Shown: positions 34,817-51,000 of the stretch, piece after piece | Numbering within the stretch: the stretch's first letter is position 1 | How the letters are laid out: each line of letters begins with the position of its first letter | Assembly: GCA_021234155.1 (NCBI GenBank) | Contig: JAJEKV010000036.1 | Coordinates: 9,253,426-9,317,425 of the forward strand | DNA length: 64,000 nucleotides | Reading direction: 5' to 3' | DNA from: Isoetes taiwanensis | Lineage: Eukaryota; Streptophyta; Lycopodiopsida; Isoetales; Isoetaceae | Notes under the pieces: generated by a model | The model's database searches: none | What the model saw: only the letters and a program-made list of their open reading frames with translations | Told to the model about the DNA's origin: nothing | Position numbers and translations under genes: made by a program

Positions 34817-37800
34817 TGGAATGCTAATTGAATGGAATGCATGAACATTGAATATAAGGTTGTATACTATTTGTACCATATGTATTTGAACATTGTCTCT
34901 ATATGCATGAAACAGGGCTATATTTTTAGGGAAAATGACATGTGGCCTGTATATCTTGATCGGTGTATACGACATATGGCCTTTATGCCCATCTGGTGTA
35001 AGCTTCATGCGGTCTATATAATGTTCCTTGAATATTAAGGCTTTTGTTGGATTGTTGGAAAAGCCAAGATATTTACGTGGTATGGAGCACAATATGTGCC
35101 AACCATTGTATTAATACTTTCCATTATTTTCACGTGGTAAAATAGTGAAAAACCATTGTATTATCAGTAAGCTCTATAAAACCCTAATGAAGGCAAGAGT
35201 TCATTGCAAACCCTAAGCTATGCCTTTCGGCATCTTCCTACTACGGCGACATGAATGAAGCAGCACCAGAGCAAATCAATTGGCTATTTTGCAACCAGAT
35301 CTAAGGGCTATCTTGGTTTCTCCTAAGTAGGCCCCCACGTAAGCCGTTCTCAAAAGAAAGGAGGTCCGAATTTTGCAACCAGCATATGCATGGCGGCTTT
35401 GCATATTGTGTTCGTTGCTAGGAACAATGGTAGCTCCCGGAACAAGCATAGATCCAATGTTTGCAATGAAGAATGATGTCCAAATCGGTGGAAATTTATT
35501 GTATAATATGCAGATCAAGCTAGCAATGCAAAAGTGCTTTAATGCAAAAGGTGCAGCAGAAGAACTCAAAATCTGTGGAAGAACTCAAAAATGCATTGGA
35601 AGTCCACGGGATGCAAAAAAAGAGTGCCGAATATGGCTGCTACTCCAAGTATAAATCATAATGATGATGCTGCTCAAGACATGAGCAAAACAAGTCCGAG
35701 CCATTCGTGTATATGAGATTTCTTCGTCTACTTAGCTTCATTCTAAGAATAGAGTAAATTGATTTTTATTCTATTTGAGCTTCATTCTAAGAATAGAGTA
35801 ATCAGTACAGTGAAATTCAGGTTTGCTTATGCTTGTGGTACACGAATCTAGACACCTAGCGTTTTTACATCATTATTCTTACAAAGTAGACATGATGATG
35901 AAGGGTTAATCCGTGGAGCTTAACATGTAATTCTGATCGTAGAAAATAAGTTGAACATATTAGCAAGTTATTATGCAAGTTATTCGCAAGTTATTATGCG
36001 ATATGTACTTTCAATAAGATCTATGAATTTATTATGCTTTATTGAAGTTGCCCTATTAAGTTGGCTTGTTGGCCCTGTTTTTGGAAGTCTATAGCAGCTT
36101 ATGTGGACTAATGTATCAGATCTGGAGCAGAATATCTAGATCTCGGATATTTGCCTTTATGAAACGTAACATGAATCTAGTAATAGAACATTTTTGGAAC
36201 ATATTCTTAACAACACATTTGTGAGTATTTTTGAGAGCTAATGCTATGAGAAATCAGTAGATCAGTTGGGCCTCCCCGAACAAGTAGAAATGGAGATACT
36301 TGTCCGTGACATGCTGGGCCTCTAGCATCAAATACGCCTGCAAGGATAGAAAGCCATAGGCATCTTTGCACTTCATTACATTGCATAATTGTTGTGAATG
36401 AATGCATTTAGACTAAAATAATGAGATCTGTGGCAAATTATGTGGAAAAATGCAAGATGCAATGAGGTGCAAGCATCCCATACAAAGCAACGCAAGGTGA
36501 TGTTACAAAGCCCGGATTTAAGCAGACAATAGCAATATGAAGATGAGCAAGATATGCAAGTCACTTGTCAAGGACACCAACACAACAAGCATTGGCATTC
36601 CAAATCGAGCCCAACAGGTTTTTATGCTTGTACAGTTTTTCAATGCATTTGAGTTGTTTGGTATAGTAGATATTATCAAGATGATGCTTTGGAGTCTTTC
36701 ATTGCATTAAAATAATTTTTGAATAATAAATGGGTCTGTACATAGGCCTTAAATGTGCCTTAAGCCCGCTGCATGTCCTTTTATGAGGGATGCAGATTGT
36801 TTAAACTTAGATGATTATGGCTGTAAGCCTTGCTCCGAAACATACACAGTTCTAAGCAGATTATGATCCATTACGCCGATTGACATGGTAACAGACTCAG
36901 TCACTGTAAAACTCAATATATCTAGATCTACATATGCTGCATGTTAAGGCTCTCTACATAGGTCCATGGAATTGAATAAAATCCATAAGTTTAAAAAAAA
37001 TAAGATGTAGACATAAACCGAAATGTTTTCAGTTACAAAATAAAAGGAAAATTCAGGGTATATGTGTAGCTAAATCTGAGGTCTAGGCATGGGATTAACC
37101 ACTCTGCTTTGCCAAGTTAGGAAGGCTCGATTCCATATTGCTTCTGTGATGAGAATATTGTTTTGCAAAATGCCAATGGTTGTTCGTGCCGCGGCTCTAA
37201 AGGCTAGTAGACGTTGCTCTAGAGAGAATCTTTCTCTCGCATGCCGAGCCATGAGATAATAATAGGTTGATTCAGTAGCATATAGCTTCTGTTAAACCAA
37301 GTTAAATACATCTGCTTGTTTAGAGCATCTTGCTCAGTTTGACATTATGTCCTTGCAGTCTAAGTCTAGCCTAGACTATGATTACATGGACTTGATGATT
37401 GCTTGATGATTCTGATCATAAACAATGAGTTGAACATAAGCTCTTTTGATGGCATTACTACTATTTTGAGTTGTGACATAGAGTACTTGCACCGTGGGTA
37501 CAGTGTCCCTTGATTGGCTCAACATTATATGCTGTTGTATATGGCTGAGTATATATATTTGCCTTGCAGAATTTGAAAGTATAAAATTTTAGAACTATTC
37601 CAGATTATCATTTTTATGGAGGATATGGAGTATAAACCATGGGAAAATGCAGTGCTTCGATATATCTCTATAAAAGCTTACATATTTATGCTGGTCCAAT
37701 AAGCTACATATCTTTAGAAACAGGGTGACCTTGGGGAAAGAAGAAAAGTACTATGAACATTTCTATATTGTTGATGCAAAGATCATACTTTGTGCAGATG

Positions 37801-39224
37801 GCGATGCATGGCTTGGGTACACCAGGGTTTATCTGGAATGAACTTTCCGGACTTAGAGTTATCTATCCGAAATGCCTCTAGTAACATGCATGCTTAGAAT
37901 TATGGATGCTTAGAGTAGAATCAAGAAATGGGCTTCCGGACCTTCTCATATACGTGGAAATAATCTCTTTATAGCATGCATGATAGGTATAATAGAGGAG
38001 ACCTTGTGACAATGGTGGGTAGGAAGAATGATGCTTCAGACCTTGGCATAAGCTGGTTGAGAAGCATTTAATAAGTATTAAGCTTGCATACTGATAAAAG
38101 TTGCTTGTAGGCTAATCTTTTAGGGCAGAGTAATTTACACATTCTCTGCTTGATAAATTGACCATCTATTGTATTTGTATTAACATGCAAGGTGAAGGGC
38201 TTATAAGCCCAAGGAATCTGTAGCTTACCTTAGTTAGTGACTTAGGCTCTTACCCTTCTTAGGCTAACTGTCCTCTGGTTTCACTGCAGGTAATGGGATT
38301 TCTTGCTCCTGTGTATGTTTTTCCATTCATTCAAGTTGGAGAAGCTACAAGACGTGATGACATTGAACTCACATTTTTGACAAGGCTACTGAGCTATATG
38401 GTGTTGATTTAAAAGACAAGTGATATTCTAAACTTCATGTTCAATCTTATGTTGTTTTTGAGTCAATTCTGAATTCTTCTAGGGGTAAATATGATGTATT
38501 GGACAAGAAAATTAATTGGATTGACAAGAGGAAATTTTATTTATAAGAGAATCTGTAATTTCTTTTGCTTTGATTAATGTTAACCATTTTAAGGCTTAAG
38601 TCAAATTTACACCTGTTTTGGCTTAAGGCTGCATATTGGCCTAAGTGGTCTTTGCAAAAGTCCATGGAAGGTAAAAAGTCCTGTTGAACAGATTTTTAAA
38701 AGGTTTTTTTTCATTAACTCAGCCTTCTAGTTATACTAGGGGCCTTAAAATGGTTAAAAATACAGGTGTATATGATTTGTTACTAATACATTTTGAATAT
38801 TTATAGAAATTGGCATGGGCTGGAAATGATGACTATAATTCGGGGACGATTACCTGCTAAGGCTGCCATATAACCTGCACAAAAATTACAGCGAGTTTTC
38901 CTCTTAACATGCATCACAACGAAGGAAATTCATTCAGAAATAAAGGTAACATAACATTTGTTGTTGATATAATCGTGCCAATAAAGCTTAACATGGAAGC
39001 CGGATCATAGCCCCGAGTTTTGGCTCTTTTAAACTAGTCTTTTGGCATTGGCCCGTGCTAGGAAGAATCTATTTGCCATTTGGCTCTCTGCAATAAAAAA
39101 ATAATTAAGCAATATGGGTAGGGTAGGGCTTTGGCAACAAGGTCCTACTCTCCTTGTTGCTAACTTCATATTTACTATGGCCCCACCCCACCTACGGTAG
39201 GGAGGCAGGCTTTTTTTTATTATG
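34817..39224. repeat. Array unit 3
   Basis: Full unit. Deviations include an ATCTT insertion in the TGTATAC-TGATCGG region near 34950 and AAAGTGCTTTAATGC in place of AAAGTGCTGCAATGC. Confidence 0.9.
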
Positions 39225-42200
39225 TGGAATGCTAATTGAATGGAATGCATGAACATTGAATATAAGGTTGTATACTATTTGTACCATATGTATTTGAACA
39301 TTGTCTCTATATGCATGAAACAGGGCTATATTTTTAGGGAAAATGACATGTGGCCTCAGATAATCGACGGTATACGACATATGGCCTTTATGCCCATCCG
39401 GTGTAAGCTTCATGCGGTCTATATAATGTTCCTTGAATATTAAGGCTTTTGTTGGATTGTTGGAAAAGCCAAGATATTTACGTGGTATGGAGCACAATAT
39501 GTGCCAACCATTGTATTAATACTTTCCATTATTTTCACGCGGTAAAATAGTGAAAACCATTGTATTATCGAGAAGCTCTATAAAACCCTAATGAAGGCAA
39601 GAGTTCATTGCAAACCCTAAGCTATGCCTTTCGCATCTTCCTACGGCAAAATGACATGAAGCGCACCGAGCAAATCAATTGGCTATTTTGCAACCAGATC
39701 TAAGGGCTATCTTGGTTTCTCCTAAGTAGGCCCCCCGGCCAGAAGTCGCTTCTCAAAAGAAAGGAGGTCCGAATTTTGCAACCAAAGATATGCATGGCGG
39801 CTTTGCATATTGTGTTCGCTGCTAGGAACAATGGTAGCTCCCGGAACAAGCATAGATCCAATGTTTGCAATGAAGAATGATGTCCAAATCGCTGGAAATT
39901 TATTGTATAATATGCGATCAAGCTAGCAATGCAAAAGTGCCGCAATGCAAAAGGTGCGCCAGAAGAACTCAAAACTGTGGAAGAACTCAAAAACTGCGGA
40001 AGTCCACGTGGATGCAAAAAAGAGTGCCGAATATGGCTGCTACTCCAAGTATAAATCATAATGATGATGTTTTGCCAAGACATGAGCAAAAACAAGTCCG
40101 AGCCATTCGGTATATGAGATTTCTTCGCCTACTTAGCTTCATTCTAAGAATAGAGTAAATTGATTTTTATTCTATTTGAGCTTCATTCTAAGAATAGAGT
40201 AACTGCATGCAGGAAATTCAGGTTTGCTTATGCTTGTGGTACACCTAATCTAGACACCTAGCGCTTTTACATCATTATTCTTACAAAGGTAGACATGATG
40301 ATGAAGGGTTAATCCGTGGAGCTTAACATGTAATTCGATCGTAGAAAATAAGTTGAACATATTAGCAAGTTATTATGCAAGTTATTCGCAAGTTATTATG
40401 CGATATGTACTTTCAATAAGATCTATGAATTTATTATGCTTTATTGAAGTTGCCCTATTAAGTTGGCTTGTTGGCCTGCTTTTTGGAAGTCTATAGCAGC
40501 TTATGTGGACTAATGTAATCAGATCCGAAAGCGTAATATCTAGATCTCGATATTTGCCTTTTATGAAACGTAACATGAATCTAGTAATAGAACATTTTTG
40601 GAACATATTCTTAACAACACATTTGTGAGTATTTTTGAGAGCTAATGCTATGAGAAATCAAGAGATCGGGCTTGGGCCTCCCGGAACAAGTAGAAATGGA
40701 GATACTTGTCCGTGACATGCCGGCCTCTAGCATCAAATACGCCCCAAGAAGGATAGAAAGCCATAGGCATCTTTGCACTTCAAGACATTGCATAATTCTG
40801 AAGTCGCCAGAATGAATGCATTTAGACTAAAATAATGAGATCCGTGGCAAATTATGTGGAAAAATGCAAGATGCAATGAGGTGCAAGCATCCCATACAAA
40901 GCAAAAAACAAGAAGGTGATGTTACAAAGCCCGGATTTAAGCAGACAATAGCAATATGAAGATGAGCAAGATATGCAAGTCACTTGTCAAGGACACCAAC
41001 ACAACAAGCATTGGCATTCCAAATCGAGCCCAACGTGTTTTTATGCTTGTACGTTTTTCAATGCATTTGAGTTGTTTGGTATAGTAGATATTATCAAAGA
41101 TGATGCTTTGGAGTCTTTCATTGCATTAAAATAATTTTTGAATAATAAATGGGTCCGTACATAGGCCTTAAATGTGCCTTAAGCCCCGCCGCATGTCCTT
41201 TTATGAGGGATGCATTGTTTAAACTTAGATGATTATGGTCGTAAGCCTTGCTCCAGAAACATACACGCTTCTAAGCAAGATATGATCCATTACGGCGATT
41301 GACATGGTAACAGATCGTAGTCACCGTAAAACTCAATATATCTAGATCTACATATGCCGCATGTTAAGGCTCTCTACATAGGTCCATGGAATTGAATAAA
41401 ATCCATAAGTTTAAAAAAAAAAAAGATGTAGACATAAACCGAAATGTTTTCGCCACAAAATAAAAGGAAAATTCAGGGTATATGTGTAGCTAAATCTGAG
41501 GTCTAGGCATGGGATTAACCACTCGCTTTGCCAAGTTAGGAAGGCTCGAGATTCCATATTGCTTCGTGATGAGAATATTGTTTTGCAAAATGCCAATGGT
41601 TGTTCAAAGCCGTCTCTAAAGGCTAGTAGACGTTGCTCTAGAGAGAATCTTTCTCTGCATGTTTGAGCCATGAGATAATAATAGGTTGATTCGTAGCATA
41701 TAGCTTCATTAAACCAAGTTAAATACATCCGCTTGTTTAGAGCATCTTGCTCGGTTTGACATTATGTCCTTGCAGTCTAAGTCTAGCCTAGACTATGATT
41801 ACATGGACTTGATGATTGCTTGATGATTCCGATCATAAACAATGAGTTGAACATAAGCTCTTTTGATGGCATTACTACTATTTTGAGTTGTGACATAGAG
41901 TATCGCACACAGAGGTACAGTGTCCCTTGATTGGCTACCGATTATATGTTTGTGTATATGGTCGAGTATATATATTTGCCTTGCAGAATTTGAAAGCATA
42001 AAATTTTAGAACTATTCCAGATATCATTTTATGGAGGATATGGAGTATAAACCATGGGAAAATGCAAGCTTCGATATATCTCTATAAAAGCTTACATTTT
42101 ATGCTGGGTCCAATAAGCTACATATCTTTAGAACGAGGTGACCTTGGGGAAAGAAGAAAAGTACTATGAACATTTCTATATTGTTGATGCAAAGATCATA

Positions 42201-43628
42201 CTTTGTGTGCATGGCGCATGCATGGCTTGGGTACACCAGGGTTTATCCGGAATGAACTTTCCGCACTTAGAGTTATCTATCCGAATGCCTCTAGTAACAT
42301 GCATGCTTAGAATTATGGATGCTTAGAGTAGAATCAAGAAATGGGCTTCCGGACCTTCTCATATACGTGGAAATAATCTCTTTATAGCATGCATGATAGG
42401 TATAATAGAGGAGACCTTGTGACAATGGTGGGTAGGAAGAATGATGCTTCAGACCTTGGCATAAGTCGGGTTGAGAAGCATTTAATAAGTATTAAGCTTG
42501 CATACCGATAAAAGTTGCTTGTAGGCTAATCTTTTAGGGCGAGTAATTTACACATTCTCTGCTTGATAAATTGACCATCTATTGTATTTGTATTAACATG
42601 CAAGGTGAAGGGCGATAAGCCCAAGGAACTGTAAGCTTACCCGTTAGTGACTTAGGCTCTTACCCTTCTTAGGCTAACTGTCCTCCGGTTTCACTTTGGT
42701 AACGGGATTTCTTGCTCCCCGTGTATGTTTTTCCATTCATTCAAGTTGGAGAAGCTACAAGACGTGATGACATTGAACTCACATTTTGACAAGGCTACTG
42801 AGCTATATGGTGTTGATTTAAAAGACAAGTGATATTCTAAACTTCATGTTCAATCTTATGTTGTTTTTGAGTCAATTCTGAATTCTTCTAGGGGTAAATA
42901 TGATGTATTGGACAAGAAAATTAATTGGATTGACAAGAGGAAATTTTATTTATAAGAGAATCTGGTAATTTCTTTTGCTTTGATTAATGTTAACCATTTT
43001 AAGGCTTAAGTCAAATTTACACTGTTTTGGCTTAAGGTCGATATTGGCCTAAGTGGTCTTTGCAAAAGTCCATGGAAGGTAAAAGTCTGTTGAAACGATT
43101 TTTAAAGGTTTTTTTTTCATTAACTCAGTTCTCTAGTTATACTAGGGGCCTTAAAATGGTTAAAAATACGTGTATATGATTTGTTACTAATACATTTTGA
43201 ATATTTATAGAAATTGGCATGGGCTGGAAATGATGACTATAATTGGGGGGACGATTACACCGCTAAGGCTGCCATATAACCCGCACAAAAATTACAGCGA
43301 GTTTTCCTCTTAACATGCATCACAACGAAGGAAATTCATTCGAAATAAAGGTAACATAACATTTGTTGTTGATATAATCGTGCCAATAAAGCTTAACATG
43401 GAAGTTGGATCATAGCCCGAAGTTTTGGCTCTTTTAAACTAGTCTTTTGGCATTGGCCCAAAGCTAGGAAGAATCTATTTGCCATTTGGCTCTCTGCAAA
43501 TAAAAATAATTAAGCAATATGGGTAGGGTAGGGCTTTGGCAACAAGGTCCTACTCTCCTTTGTTGCTAACTTCATTTACGACTATGGCCCACCCCGACCT
43601 ACGGTGGGAGGCGGGCTTTTTTATTATG
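39225..43628. repeat. Array unit 4
   Basis: Full unit with many CHG-site deviations, for example GCGATCAAG for GCAGATCAAG near 39915 and AGCCCCGCCGCATG near 41185 for AGCCTGCTGCATG. Confidence 0.9.
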
Positions 43629-46600
43629 TGGAATGCTAATTGAATGGAATGCATGAACATTGAATATAAGGTTGTATACTATTTGTACCATATGTATTTG
43701 AACATTGTCTCTATATGCATGAAACAGGGCTATATTTTTAGGAAAATGACATGTGGCCTTGTGATATCTTGATCGGTATATCGACATATGGCCTTTATGC
43801 CCATCCGGTGTAAGCTTCATGCGGTCTATATAATGTTCCTTGAATATTAAGGCTTTTGTTGGATTGTTGGAAAAGCCAAGATATTTACGTGGTATGGAGC
43901 ACAATATGTGCCAACCATTGTATTAATACTTTCCATTATTTTCACGTGGTAAAATAGTGAAAACCATTGTATTATCGATAAGCTCAGAAAACCCTAATGA
44001 AGGCAAGAGTTCATTGCAAACCCTAAGCTATGCCTTTTCGGCATCTTCCTACCAGCAAATGTATGAAGCGCACTGAGCAAATCAATTGGCTATTTTGCAA
44101 CCGGATCTAAGGGCTATCTTGGTTTCTCCTAAGTAGGCCCCTGGCGAAGTTTCTCAAAAGAAAGGAGGTCCTAATTTTGCAACCAAAGATATGCATGGCG
44201 GCTTTGCATATTGTGTTCGTTGCTAGGAACAATGGTAGCTCCCGAACAAGCATAGATCCAATGTTTGCAATGAAGAATGATGTCCAAATCGGTGGAAATT
44301 TATTGTATAATATGCAGATCAAGCTAGCAATGCAAAAGTCTTTTGCAATGCAAAAGGTGCAACAGAAGAACTCAAAATCATGGAAGAACTCAAAATCTGT
44401 GGAAGTCCACGGGATGCAAAAAGAGTGCCTAATATGGCTGCTACTCCAAGTATAAATCATAATGATGATGCTTTGCAAGACATGAGCAAAACAAGTCCGA
44501 GCCATTCGGTATATGAGATTTCTTCGCCTACTTAGCTTCATTCTAAGAATAGAGTAAATTGATTTTTATTCTATTTGAGCTTCATTCTAAGAATAGAGTA
44601 ATCAGATGCAATGAAATTCAGGTTTGCTTATGCTTGTGGTACACCTAATCTAGACACCTAGCAGTTTTACATCATTATTCTTACAGTGTAGACATGATGA
44701 TGAAGGGTTAATCCGTGGAGCTTAACATGTAATTTGATCGTAGAAAATAAGTTGAACATATTAGCAAGTTATTATGCAAGTTATTCCCAAAGTTATTATG
44801 CATATATGTACTTTCAATAAGATCTATGAATTTATTATGCTTTATTGAAGTTGCCCTATTAAGTTGGCTTGTTGGCCTGTTTTTTGGAAGTCTATAGCAG
44901 CTTATGTGGACTAATGTATCAGTATCCGGCGTAATATCTAGATCTCGATATTTGCCTTTATGAAACGTAACATGAATCTAGTAATAGAACATTTTTGGAA
45001 CATATTCTTAACAACACATTTGTGAGTATTTTTGAGAGCTAATGCTATGAGAAATCGAGAGATCGGTTGGGCCTCCCCGAACAAGTAGAAATGGAGATAC
45101 TTGTCCGTGACATCTTTGGCCTCTAGCATCAAATACGCCCCAAGGATAGAAAGCCATAGGCATCTTTGCACTTCAAGATTACATTGCATAATTCTGAAGT
45201 CGGGGTTGTGAATGAATGCATTTAGACTAAAATAATGAGATCCGTGGCAAATTATGTGGAAAAATGCGATATGCAATGAGGTGCAAGCATCCCATACAAA
45301 GCAAATTGTGCGCAAGAAGGTGATGTTACAAAGCCCGGATTTAAGCAGGACAATAGCAATATGAAGATGAGCAAAGATATGCAAGTCACTTGTCAAGGAC
45401 ACCAACACAACAAGCATTGGCATTCCAAATCGAGCCCAACAGGTTTTTATGCTTGTACAGTTTTTCAATGCATTTGAGTTGTTTGGTATAGTAGATATTA
45501 TCAAATGATGCTTTGGAGTCTTTCATTGCATTAAAATAATTTTTGAATAATAAATGGGTCTGTACATAGGCCTTAAATGTGCCTTTAAGCCTGCCGTGCA
45601 TGTCCTTTTATGAGGGATGCAGATTGTTTAAACTTAGATGATTATGGTCATAAGCCTTGCTCCGTGAAACATACACGTTCTAAGCAAGATATGATCCATT
45701 CTGCTTGATTGACATGGTAACAGATCAGAGTCACCGTGAAAAACTCAATATATCTAGATCTACATATGTTTGCATGTTAAGGCTCTCTACATAGGTCCAT
45801 GGAATTGAATAAAATCCATAAGTTTAAAAAAAATAAGATGTAGACATAAACCTGAAATGTTTTCGCTTACAAAATAAAAGGAAAATTCAGGTATATGTGT
45901 AGCTAAATCTGAGGTCTAGGCATGGGATTAACCACTCTGCTTTGCCAAGTTAGGAAGGCTCGATTCCATATTGCTTCGTGATGAGAATATTGTTTTGCAA
46001 AATGCCAATGGTTGTTCGGTAGCCGTGCTCTAAAGGCTAGTAGACGTTGCTCTAGAGAGAATCTTTCTCTCTCGCATCTTTGAGCCATGAGATAATAATA
46101 GGTTGATTCGTAGCATATAGCTTCATTAAACCAAGTTAAATACATCCGCTTGTTTAGAGCATCTTGCTCGGGTTTGACATTATGTCCTTGCGGTCTAAGT
46201 CTAGCCTAGACTATGATTACATGGACTTGATGATTGCTTGATGATTCCTCGATCATAAACAATGAGTTGAACATAAGCTCTTTTGATGGCATTACTACTA
46301 TTTTGAGTTGTGACATAGAGTACTTTACCGTGGGTACAAAGTGTCCCTTGATTGGCTAATGATTATATCTTTGTTGTATATGGTCGAAAGTATATATATT
46401 TGCCTTGCAGAATTTGAAAGCATAAAATTTTAGAACTATTCCAGATTATCATTTTTATGGAGGATATGGAGTATAAACCATGGGAAAATGCGTGCTTCGA
46501 TATATCTCTATAAAAGCTTACATATTTATCTTTGGTCCAATAAGCTACATATCTTTAGAAACGGGGTGACCTTGGGGAAAGAAGAAAAGTACTATGAACA

Positions 46601-48055
46601 TTTCTATATTGTTGATGCAAAGATCATACTTTGTGCGGATGGCGATGCATGGCTTGGGTACACCAGGGTTTATCTCGAATGAACTTTCCAGGACTTAGAG
46701 TTATCTATCCGGAATGCCTCTAGTAACATGCATGCTTAGAATTATGGATGCTTAGAGTAGAATCAAGAAATGGGCTTCCACCTTCTCATATACGGGAAAT
46801 AATCTCTTTATAGCATGCATGATAGGTATAATAGAGGAGACCTTGTGACAATGGTGGGTAGGAAGAATGATGCTTCGCACCTTGGCATAAGCTGGTTGAG
46901 AAGCATTTAATAAGTATTAAGCTTGCATACCGATAAAAGTTGCTTGTAGGCTAATCTTTTAGGGCGAGTAATTTACACATTCTCTTGCTTGATAAATTGA
47001 CCATCTATTGTATTTGTATTAACATGCAAGGTGAAGGGCGATAAGCCCAAGGAATCCGTAGCTTACCCGTTAGTGACTTAGGCTCTTACCCTTCTTAGGC
47101 TAACTGTCCTCTGGGTTTCACTTTGTAACGGGATTTCTTGCTCCTGTGTATGTTTTTCCATTCATTCAAGTTGGAGAAGCTACAAGACGTGATGACATTG
47201 AACTCACATTTTTTTGACAAGGCTACCGAGCTATATGGTGTTGATTTAAAAGACAAGTGATATTCTAAACTTCATGTTCAATCTTATGTTGTTTTTAGTC
47301 AATTCTCAATTCTTCTAGGGGTAAATATGATGTATTGGACAAGAAAATTAATTGGATTGACAAGAGGAAATTTTTATTTATAAGAGAATCTGTAATTTCT
47401 TTTGCTTTGATTAATGTTAACCATTTTAAGGCTTAAGTCAAATTTACACCTGTTTTGGCTTAAGGCTGCATATTGGCCTAAGTGGTCTTTGCAAAAGTCC
47501 ATGGAAGGTAAAAAGTCTGTTGAAAAGTTTTAAAGGTTTTTTTTCATTAACTCAGTTCTCTAGTTATACTAGGGGCCTTAAAATGGTTAAAAATACAGGT
47601 GTATATGATTTGTTACTAATACATTTTGAATATTTATAGAAATTGGCATGGGCTGGAAATGATGACTATAATTCGGGGACGATTACACGCTAAGGCTGCC
47701 ATATAACCCGCACAAAAAATTACAAATGAGTTTTCCTCTTAACATGCATCACAACGAAGGAAATTCATTCAAAATAAAGGTAACATAACATTTGTTGTTG
47801 ATATAATCGTACCAATAAAGCTTAACATGGAAGCTGGATCATAGCCCGAGTTTTGGCTCTTTTAAACTAGTCTTTGGCATTGGCCCAGGCTAGGAAGAAT
47901 CTATTTGCCATTTGGCTCTCTGCAATAAAAAATAATTAAGCAATATGGGTAGGGTAGGGCTTTGGCAACAAGGTCCTACTCTCCTTGTTGCTAACTTCAT
48001 TTACGACTATGGCCCACCCCGACCTACGGTAGGGAGGCAGGGCTTTTTTATTATG
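43629..48055. repeat. Array unit 5
   Basis: Full unit. Typical deviations are AAAGTCTTTTGCAATGC near 44337 and GCCTGCCGTGCATG near 45590. Confidence 0.9.
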
Positions 48056-51000
48056 TGGAATGCTAATTGAATGGAATGCATGAACATTGAATATAAGGTT
48101 GTATACTATTTGTACCATATGTATTTGAACATTGTCTCTATATGCATGAAACAGGGCTATATTTTTTAGGAAAATGACATGTGGCCTGTATACTCGATCG
48201 GTGTATACGACATATGGCCTTTATGCCCATCCGGTGTAAGCTTCATGCGGTCTATATAATGTTCCTTGAATATTAAGGCTTTTGTTGGATTGTTGGAAAA
48301 GCCAAGATATTTACGTGGTATGGAGCACAATATGTGCCAACCATTGTATTAATACTTTCCATTATTTTCACGTGGTAAAATAGTGAAAACCATTGTATTA
48401 TCAGTAAGCTCTGTAAAACCCTAATGAAGGCAAGAGTTCATTGCAAACCCTAAGCTATGCCTTTCGGCATCTTCCTACGGCAGCGACATACATGAAGCAG
48501 ACCAGAGCAAATCAATTGGCTATTTTGCAACCAGATCTAAGGGCTATCTTGGTTTCTCCTAAGTAGGCCCTGCTGTAAGCCGTTCTCAAAAGAAAGGAGG
48601 TCCGAATTTTGCAACCAGCATATGCATGGCGGCTTTGCATATTGTGTTCGTTGCTAGGAACAATGGTAGCTCCCGGAACAAGCATAGATCCAATGTTTGC
48701 AATGAAGAATGATGTCCAAATCGTGGAAATTTATTGTATAATATGCAGATCAAGCTAGCAATGCAAAAGTGCTTGCAATGCAAAAGGTGCAGCAGAAGAA
48801 CTCAAAAACTGTGGAAGAACTCAAAATCTGTGGAAGTCCACGTGGATGCAAAAAAGAGTGCCGAATATGGCTGCTACTCCAAGTATAAATCATAATGATG
48901 ATGCTTGCTCAAGACATGAGCAAAACAAGTCCGAGCCATTCAGGTATATGAGATTTCTTCGCCTACTTAGCTTCATTCTAAGAATAGAGTAAATTGATTT
49001 TTATTCTATTTGAGCTTCATTCTAAGAATAGAGTAATCAGTACAGTGAAATTCAGGTTTGCTTATGCTTGTGGTACACGAATCTAGACACCTAGCGCTTT
49101 TACATCATTATTCTTACAGGTGTAGACATGATGATGAAGGGTTAATCCGTGGAGCTTAACATGTAATTCTGATCGTAGAAAATAAGTTGAACATATTAGC
49201 AAGTTATTATGCAAGTTATTCGCAGTTATTATGCAGATATGTACTTTCAATAAGATCTATGAATTTATTATGCTTTATTGAAGTTGCCCTATTAAGTTGG
49301 CTTGTTGGCCTGTTTTTGGAAGTCTATAGCAGCTTATGTGGACTAATGTATCAGTATCTGAAAGCAGAATATCTAGATCTCGATATTTGCCTTTATGAAA
49401 CGTAACATGAATCTAGTAATAGAACATTTTTGGAACATATTCTTAACAACACATTTGTGAGTATTTTTGAGAGCTAATGCTATGAGAAATCGATAGATCA
49501 GTTGGGCCTCCCGAAACAAGTAGAAATGGAGATACTTGTCCGTGACATCGCTGGCCTCTAGCATCAAATACGCCCTGCAAGGATAGAAAGCCATAGGCAT
49601 CTTTGCACTTCAAGACATTGCATAATTCTGAAGTCGCCAGTGAATGAATGCATTTAGACTAAAATAATGAGATCCGTGGCAAATTATGTGGAAAAATGCA
49701 GTATGCAATGAGGTGCAAGCATCCCATACAAAGCAACAAGGCAAGGTGATGTTACAAAGCCCGGATTTAAGCAGGACAATAGCAATATGAAGATGAGCAA
49801 GTATATGCAAGTCACTTGTCAAGGACACCAACACAACAAGCATTGGCATTCCAAATCGAGCCCAACAGGTTTTTATGCTTGTACAGTTTTTCAATGCATT
49901 TGAGTTGTTTGGTATAGTAGATATTATCATCAGCATGATGCTTTGGAGTCTTTCATTGCATTAAAATAATTTTTGAATAATAAATGGGTCTGTACATAGG
50001 CCTTAAATGTGCCTTAAGCCCGCTGCATGTCCTTTTATGAGGGATGCATTGTTTAAACTTAGATGATTATGGTCTGTAAGCCTTGCTCCAGAAACATACA
50101 CAGTTCTAAGCAAAGATATGATCCATTACGCTGATTGACATGGTAACAGATCAGTAGTCACCGTAAAACTCAATATATCTAGATCTACATATGCTGCATG
50201 TTAAGGCTCTCTACATAGGTCCATGGAATTGAATAAAATCCATAAGTTTAAAAAAAAAAATAAGATGTAGACATAAACCGAAATGTTTTCAGTTACAAAA
50301 TAAAAGGAAAATTCAGGGTATATGTGTAGCTAAACTGAGGTCTAGGCATGGGATTAACCACTCGCTTTGCCAAGTTAGGAAGGCTCAGATTCCATATTGC
50401 TTCTGTGATGAGAATATTGTTTTGCAAAATGCCAATGGTTGTTCAGGCCGTGGCTCTAAAGGCTAGTAGACGTTGCTCTAGAGAGAATCTTTCTCTCGCA
50501 TGCCGAGCCATGAGATAATAATAGGTTGATTCTCAGCATATAGCTTCTGTTAAAACCAAGTTAAATACATCCGCTTGTTTAGAGCATCTTGCTTTCGTTT
50601 GACATTATGTCCTTGCAGTCTAAGTCTAGCCTAGACTATGATTACATGGACTTGATGATTGCTTGATGATTCCGATCATAAACAATGAGTTGAACATAAG
50701 CTCTTTTGATGGCATTACTACTATTTTGAGTTGTGACATAGAGTATCGCACATGTGGGTACAGTGTCCCTTGATTGGCTAATGATTATATGCTTTTGTAT
50801 ATGGCTGAGTATATATATTTGCCTTGCAGAATTTGAAAGCATAAAAATTTTAGAACTATTCCAGATTATCATTTTTATGGAGGATATGGAGTATAAACCA
50901 TGGGAAAATGCAGAACTTCCGATATATCTCTATAAAAGCTTACATATTTATGCTGGTCCAATAAGCTACATATCTTTAGAACGGGGTGACCTTGGGGAAA